Shown here in pieces: positions 6,211 through 9,059 of a stretch of DNA of 9,059 nt. The notes under the pieces are model-generated. The model saw only the letters and a program-made list of their open reading frames with translations, made no database searches and was not told the DNA's origin. Each line of letters starts with the position of its first letter. Position 1 is the first letter of the stretch. The position numbers and the translations under genes were made by a program. Location: assembly GCA_024653795.1 (NCBI GenBank), contig JANLHY010000686.1, positions 1-9,059 of the forward strand. The letters run 5' to 3'. The stretch is from Candidatus Brocadiaceae bacterium (GTDB taxonomy: Bacteria; Planctomycetota; Brocadiia; Brocadiales; Brocadiaceae).

Positions 6211-7662
6211 ATGATACGAGAACAAAATATACCGGGAAAAAATAAGTTTTCGTCTCTCGGACGCAAAACAGTGCCGCGCTTCCCCGGATGGTGGGTTACC
6301 CTCGGTCCTGGGGTCGTCTGGATGGCGCTTGCGCAGGGCAGCGGTGAACTGATCTGGTGGCCGTATATCGTTGCAAAATATGGCCTGACCTTTCTGTTCC
6401 TGTTGATTCCTGCGTGCCTGCTGCAATATCCCGTTACCGTGGAGATTGGACGCTACACCCTCCTTACCGGCGAAAGTATTTTCCATGGTTTTATCCGCCT
6501 GAACCGATGGTTCGGCATATTTCTCTGGGTGTTGATGACGCTCTCATTCTTGTGGTTCGGCGCATTCGCCTCTGCTGGTGGGACAGCGATGGCTGCATTG
6601 ACAAACTTCCCTTCAGGTTGGAGTCATCGCGGTCAAACGTTATTCTGGGGTTACGCATCTATTGCGGTATTCCTCACCGCTATTCTTTTGAGCAAAGTGG
6701 TTTATACACTCATCGAACGGTTTATGAAGGTGGTGGCGGTAATCACCGTTGCCGGACTGCTCTGGGCTTGTATTCAACCGGAAGTATTACACTCTGCGCC
6801 CTCGTTCTTGAAAGGGCTTTTTGGACCAAATAGTCCAATGCCGTGTCCATGGGATAATCATGATGCTACCAAACTTCTTACAGCAATTACCTTTGCAGGT
6901 CTTGGTGGTTTCTGGATTCTCTTTTATTCATATTGGATGCTTGACAAGGGTAATGCCATGGCTGACCATATGGGTCGTATCACGGGCCTCATCACGGGCA
7001 AACTGGAAACCATCACAAGCGATGGAAATCTGCCGGACGAATCTCCGGAAAACTCACAACGATGGAATTCCTGGCGACGTTATCTCGCCGTTGATTCCCT
7101 GACGGGCATCTGCGGAAACCTGTTTACTACCCTCATGACCTGTCTGCTGGCCTACGCTCTGCTTTTTCCTAAAGGTCTCCTGCCCAATGAATACGAACTG
7201 GCTGTGGTGCAGAGCAGATTTTTCGAAGTAAGCTGGGGCTACGCAGGCCGCATTTTGTTTCTTATCGTAGCTGCGGCATTCCTGACAGATACCTGGCTGG
7301 CCACTGCGGACGCCGTCAGCCGTATGCAGGCTGACATCGTGCATATCCTTTTCCCCAAAAGTCGCCGTTTTGAGTTGCGCCACTGGTATTATTTCTTTTT
7401 GGGTGTATTGACCGTGATCACATCTTGTACCATGCTGCTCGATGCACCTGGCCCACTGATTCTAACCAGTGCGGTTATCGGTTTCATTGGTACGGTAATT
7501 TTCCCCGTGGCCCTCTATCTCTTGAACCACCGGATGCTAGCGCCAAATATACCGCTCTGGGCGCGTCCACGGAAGATATCTCTATGTCTCCTTGCCGTTT
7601 CTTTTCTGGCTTACCTGGCGCTGGCCGTTGCCTATCTCCGGGTAATATTATCTCCAAAGTGA
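6211..7662 (+). CDS. Nramp-related membrane transporter lacking canonical metal motifs
   Basis: A 483-residue polytopic inner-membrane protein with about 11-12 hydrophobic segments, related to the Nramp fold. The first segment, LGPGVVWMALAQGSGELIWW (31-50), aligns with Nramp TM1, but QGSGE (42-46) stands where metal transporters have DPGN. The segment corresponding to TM6 reads ITFAGLGGFWILFYSYWMLDKG (about 226-247) and lacks the usual MPH methionine/histidine. TEIG-like VEIGRYTLLTGESI (77-90) is another family landmark. Known Nramp proteins import Mn2+ or Fe2+ using the DPGN Asp/Asn and the TM6 Met; without them the substrate is unknown and may not be a divalent transition metal. The region at 258-290 is a hydrophilic loop. 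The ATG at 6211 has only a weak GGA 8-10 bases upstream. Base composition is GC-richer than the DNA around it. Confidence 0.85.
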   Translation: MIREQNIPGKNKFSSLGRKTVPRFPGWWVTLGPGVVWMALAQGSGELIWWPYIVAKYGLTFLFLLIPACLLQYPVTVEIGRYTLLTGESIFHGFIRLNRWFGIFLWVLMTLSFLWFGAFASAGGTAMAALTNFPSGWSHRGQTLFWGYASIAVFLTAILLSKVVYTLIERFMKVVAVITVAGLLWACIQPEVLHSAPSFLKGLFGPNSPMPCPWDNHDATKLLTAITFAGLGGFWILFYSYWMLDKGNAMADHMGRITGLITGKLETITSDGNLPDESPENSQRWNSWRRYLAVDSLTGICGNLFTTLMTCLLAYALLFPKGLLPNEYELAVVQSRFFEVSWGYAGRILFLIVAAAFLTDTWLATADAVSRMQADIVHILFPKSRRFELRHWYYFFLGVLTVITSCTMLLDAPGPLILTSAVIGFIGTVIFPVALYLLNHRMLAPNIPLWARPRKISLCLLAVSFLAYLALAVAYLRVILSPK

Positions 7663-8070
7663 GTCAGTATCTTCTCGTACAATTTTCTATACAATCCACA
7701 GTGAAATTATACTAATACCGGCACCTCAGCATGCAAATAAACCAATGTTTTTACGGTGCCCACAGGTACATAAAAGACGGCGTGCCTGACCTGACGAATG
7801 TTTTTAGGTCAATATTGAGGAGATTAATTGTCCCAAAACCCGAATTGCCGAGTTGTGAGTATATGTTGTTCTTGCAGAAGCCAAAGGGGTCTTTATTCTT
7901 GCGATTGAAGCGGATTCTTTTTTATCATGAAACAGGACACGATTTGTATCAGTAATAAACATGGGTTCTCTTGTGTTGCCTCTTGATGTAACGTGGTAAA
8001 CTGCTAAACTACTCCTTAACTATCTACTATTTCATTCTCGGACAACCTGTAAAGTTATACCTTAAAATTC
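7663..8070. other. Long spacer without a convincing gene
   Basis: A 408-base stretch. A 74-codon plus-strand frame (7731-7955) and shorter minus-strand frames through 7750-7962 are open, but none has a Shine-Dalgarno site, a recognisable motif or a plausible composition. Short inverted repeats GGCACC/GGTGCC (7720-7725, 7755-7760) and TGACCT/AGGTCA (7787-7792, 7806-7811) are present. No integrase, no clear attC and no tRNA were seen. It may hold gene debris. Confidence 0.5.
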
Positions 8071-8101
8071 TTGCACAATGCATGGTATTATGTATAATAC
8101 C
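8071..8101 (+). promoter_or_regulatory. Promoter and operator of the PIN/RHH toxin-antitoxin pair
   Basis: -35 TTGCAC (8071-8076) and a perfect -10 TATAAT (8093-8098) are 16 bases apart. The palindrome GGTATTA (8084-8090), TGTA, TAATACC (8095-8101) overlaps the -10 box, a fitting operator for the ribbon-helix-helix antitoxin. Start of transcription is predicted at about 8104-8107, at the toxin ATG (8107). Confidence 0.65.
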
Positions 8102-8106
8102 GTATC

Positions 8107-8526
8107 ATGAGAATTGTAATTGATACCAATGTTTTATATTCAGCTCTCAGGTCTAAAAAAGGTGCGTCATACAGATTAATTTCACAATTGCCATGCAATA
8201 CTTTTCAAATAATGCTTTCTGTTCCGTTATACGTGGAATATCAGGAGGTTTTATTAAAAGGAAAACTTTCAGAAAGATATTCAGAGCAAGGAATACTAGG
8301 ATTTTTAAGGTATTTTTGTAAAATTTGTATCCATCAAGAGATTTTCTATTTATGGAGACCCGTTTTAAAAGACCAAAAAGATGATATGATTTTGGAATTA
8401 GCAGTAGCGGGTGATTGTGATTACATTGTTACTCACAATATTAAACATTTTATGGGTTTGGAGCAATTTAAACCAAAACCAATAACGCCTAAAGAATTTA
8501 TTGGATTACAGGGAGGTTTACTATGA
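8107..8526 (+). CDS. PIN-domain toxin (putative RNase) of a toxin-antitoxin pair
   Basis: A 139-residue PIN-fold protein of the 'putative toxin-antitoxin system toxin component, PIN family' type. Acidic metal-binding residues are Asp6 in VIDTNVL, Glu44/Glu47 in YVEYQEVLL, Asp92/Asp93 in DQKDDMILELA and Asp103/Asp105 in GDCDYIVTHN. The usual fourth-position Asp of VTxD is Asn111 (VTHNIKHF), which is common in this subgroup. Such toxins are Mg2+-dependent ribonucleases that cut tRNA, rRNA or mRNA; the target here is unknown. There is no Shine-Dalgarno site before the ATG, and the promoter places transcription start at the codon itself. The stop overlaps the antitoxin start (ATGA). The gene is visibly more AT-rich than the transporters to its left. 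Toxin-first order is the reverse of most type II pairs. Confidence 0.88.
   Translation: MRIVIDTNVLYSALRSKKGASYRLISQLPCNTFQIMLSVPLYVEYQEVLLKGKLSERYSEQGILGFLRYFCKICIHQEIFYLWRPVLKDQKDDMILELAVAGDCDYIVTHNIKHFMGLEQFKPKPITPKEFIGLQGGLL
8511..8516 (+). promoter_or_regulatory. Strong Shine-Dalgarno site of the antitoxin
   Basis: GGGAGG lies 6 bases before the antitoxin ATG, inside the last toxin codons. It supports independent, efficient initiation of the antitoxin, whereas the upstream toxin has no such site. Confidence 0.8.
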
Positions 8527-8768
8527 GTACTTTGAGTGTGAGAATACCGGAATCGTTACATAAAAAAATAAAGAAAATTGCTAAAGAAGAAAAGGTTTCT
8601 ATTAACCAATTCATTAGTAGTGCAGCAGCCGAAAAAATCTCTGCCATTATGACTGTAGATTATTTAAAAAAAGAGGCTAAATTGGGGAAGAGAAAAGATT
8701 TTGAAGCAATATTAAAAAAAGTACCAGATGTTGAACCAGAACCGTACGATAGATTAACCAAGGAATAA
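8523..8768 (+). CDS. Ribbon-helix-helix antitoxin
   Basis: An 81-residue basic protein. The N-terminus TLSVRIPESLHKKIKKIAKEEKVSINQFISSAAAEKI (3-39) is a ribbon-helix-helix fold: beta strand about 3-9, helix A about 10-23, helix B about 26-40. Automated annotation often labels such proteins CopG- or HicB-type. The tail (about 43-81, YLKKEAKLGKRKDFEAILKK then an acidic-proline stretch) should be the toxin-wrapping segment. Its expected job is to neutralise the PIN protein and, as a dimer, bind the palindrome over the shared promoter. Its ATG overlaps the toxin stop by four bases, so translation is coupled. Its TAA stop falls inside the first conserved box of the attC-like site, as in many integron cassettes. 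Confidence 0.87.
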   Translation: MSTLSVRIPESLHKKIKKIAKEEKVSINQFISSAAAEKISAIMTVDYLKKEAKLGKRKDFEAILKKVPDVEPEPYDRLTKE

Positions 8769-8834
8769 CAAGTCGCTTCACCTGACCGCTATTCCGCTGC
8801 GCTTCATAGCGGGAGGTGAGCTTTGTCGTTAGTG
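8763..8834 (+). other. Candidate integron attC recombination site
   Basis: A 72-base imperfect dyad with attC architecture. The R'' box is GAATAAC (8763-8769, conserved AAC) and the R' box GTTAGTG (8828-8834, conserved GTT); TAAC pairs with GTTA. Unpaired spacers AAGTC and TTTGTC follow. GC (8775-8776) pairs with GC (8820-8821), and TCACCT (8778-8783) with AGGTGA (8814-8819), leaving T8777 extrahelical. CCGCTAT (8786-8792) pairs with ATAGCGG (8806-8812), with an asymmetric GA/G bulge outside it and a 13-base terminal loop. Length, single extrahelical bases, orientation and overlap with the antitoxin stop all fit an attC at the end of a cassette. The boxes deviate from RYYYAAC and GTTRRRY at two positions each. 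Confidence 0.7.
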
Positions 8835-8855
8835 GGCAATAAAGCGGAGGTATGT

Positions 8856-8996
8856 ATGCGTAAATTGTTATTTGGCTTGTTGATCGCCTTTCTATTGACT
8901 ACATCGGGAGAAGGGTAGGCTGATAGAGCACTCCCTGATGACAACCTAGCCTTTCCGGTACTTCTAACGGATGTTCCCCCACCGAAAAAGTCGTAA
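8856..8996 (+). pseudogene. Secreted-protein ORF start with in-frame amber stop
   Basis: A strong Shine-Dalgarno site GCGGAGG (8844-8850) lies 5 bases before the ATG. The 20 codons MRKLLFGLLIAFLLTTSGEG form a textbook signal peptide (Arg-Lys, then a leucine-rich core) and end at TAG (8916-8918). Reading through gives ADRALPDDNLAFPVLLTDVP (8919-8978), protein-like sequence placed as a mature N-terminus would be, then five codons and a TAA at 8994-8996. A single G-to-A change of TGG (Trp) to TAG would explain the break. The second stop soon after suggests further decay or a deletion. The ORF begins just after the attC-like site, as expected for the first gene of the next cassette. Identity of the original protein is unknown. 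Confidence 0.5.
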
Positions 8997-9024
8997 CCAC
9001 TTATTTAGAAAAGAGATAATATTG

Positions 9025-9038
9025 TATTTTGCAAAATA
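9025..9038. repeat. 14-base perfect palindrome near the window end
   Basis: TATTTTGCAAAATA reads the same on both strands in an AT-rich stretch with no gene before the window end. It may be an operator for a gene beyond the edge, or chance in AT-rich DNA. Confidence 0.3.
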
Positions 9039-9059
9039 ACATAGCCACTAATAATGTAA

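Noticed and set aside
6357..6833. 158-codon plus-strand ORF inside the Nramp-like gene
   Set aside because: Out-of-frame shadow of a clear membrane protein; its translation lacks any domain.
7731..7955. 74-codon plus-strand ORF in the spacer after the Nramp-like gene
   Set aside because: No Shine-Dalgarno site, no motif, unremarkable composition, and the opposite strand is equally open. Not enough to call a gene.
7804..7962. 52-codon minus-strand ORF (MFITDTNRV...)
   Set aside because: Overlaps the other open frames in the same spacer; no ribosome-binding site or recognisable family.
8777..8821. Hairpin after the antitoxin as a simple rho-independent terminator
   Set aside because: It has a long 13-base loop, an internal asymmetry and no U tract, and it is flanked by AAC and GTT boxes; attC explains it better.

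Overview
The window looks like part of a moderate-GC Gram-negative bacterial chromosome. The gene content (PhoR-type kinase, AAA+/DUF4143 ATPase, LeuB, CstA, a GSGE-type Nramp relative, a PIN/RHH module) and the many short dispersed palindromes suggest an anammox-type planctomycete (Brocadiales). That assignment is an impression from gene style; no rRNA or marker phylogeny is present.

Layout: (1) 1-943 holds the 3' part of a PhoR-like sensor histidine kinase, followed by a small palindromic element of the kind seen near REP/RAYT transposases. (2) 1145-2861 carries two minus-strand genes. The first is an AAA+/DUF4143 ATPase whose promoter is embedded in a 35-bp dyad and predicts a leaderless mRNA. 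The second is a short ArsR-type repressor whose promoter overlaps an 11-8-11 perfect palindrome. Between them lies an out-of-frame relic of trmO (TsaA/YaeB family), which appears to have replaced the normal 3' end of arsR and runs up to a REP-like repeat. (3) 2931-5853 holds leuB and cstA on the plus strand, 36 bases apart. This probable transcription unit joins leucine synthesis to a putative pyruvate/peptide transporter. (4) 5854-6210 is a non-coding stack of short repeats. (5) 6211-7662 encodes an Nramp-fold membrane protein lacking the canonical metal-binding motifs. (6) 7663-8070 has no convincing gene.

(7) The right end (about 8055-9059) is the most interesting part. A more AT-rich PIN toxin/RHH antitoxin pair has its own promoter and palindromic operator, a probably leaderless toxin ORF and a strong Shine-Dalgarno site for the antitoxin. 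The antitoxin stop codon runs directly into a structure with the architecture of an integron attC site (8763-8834). Beyond it, a new ribosome-binding site and signal-peptide ORF begin, interrupted by an in-frame amber codon. I read this as a toxin-antitoxin gene cassette followed by a decayed second cassette, part of a chromosomal integron or an integrase-less attC cluster. No integrase gene is in the window.
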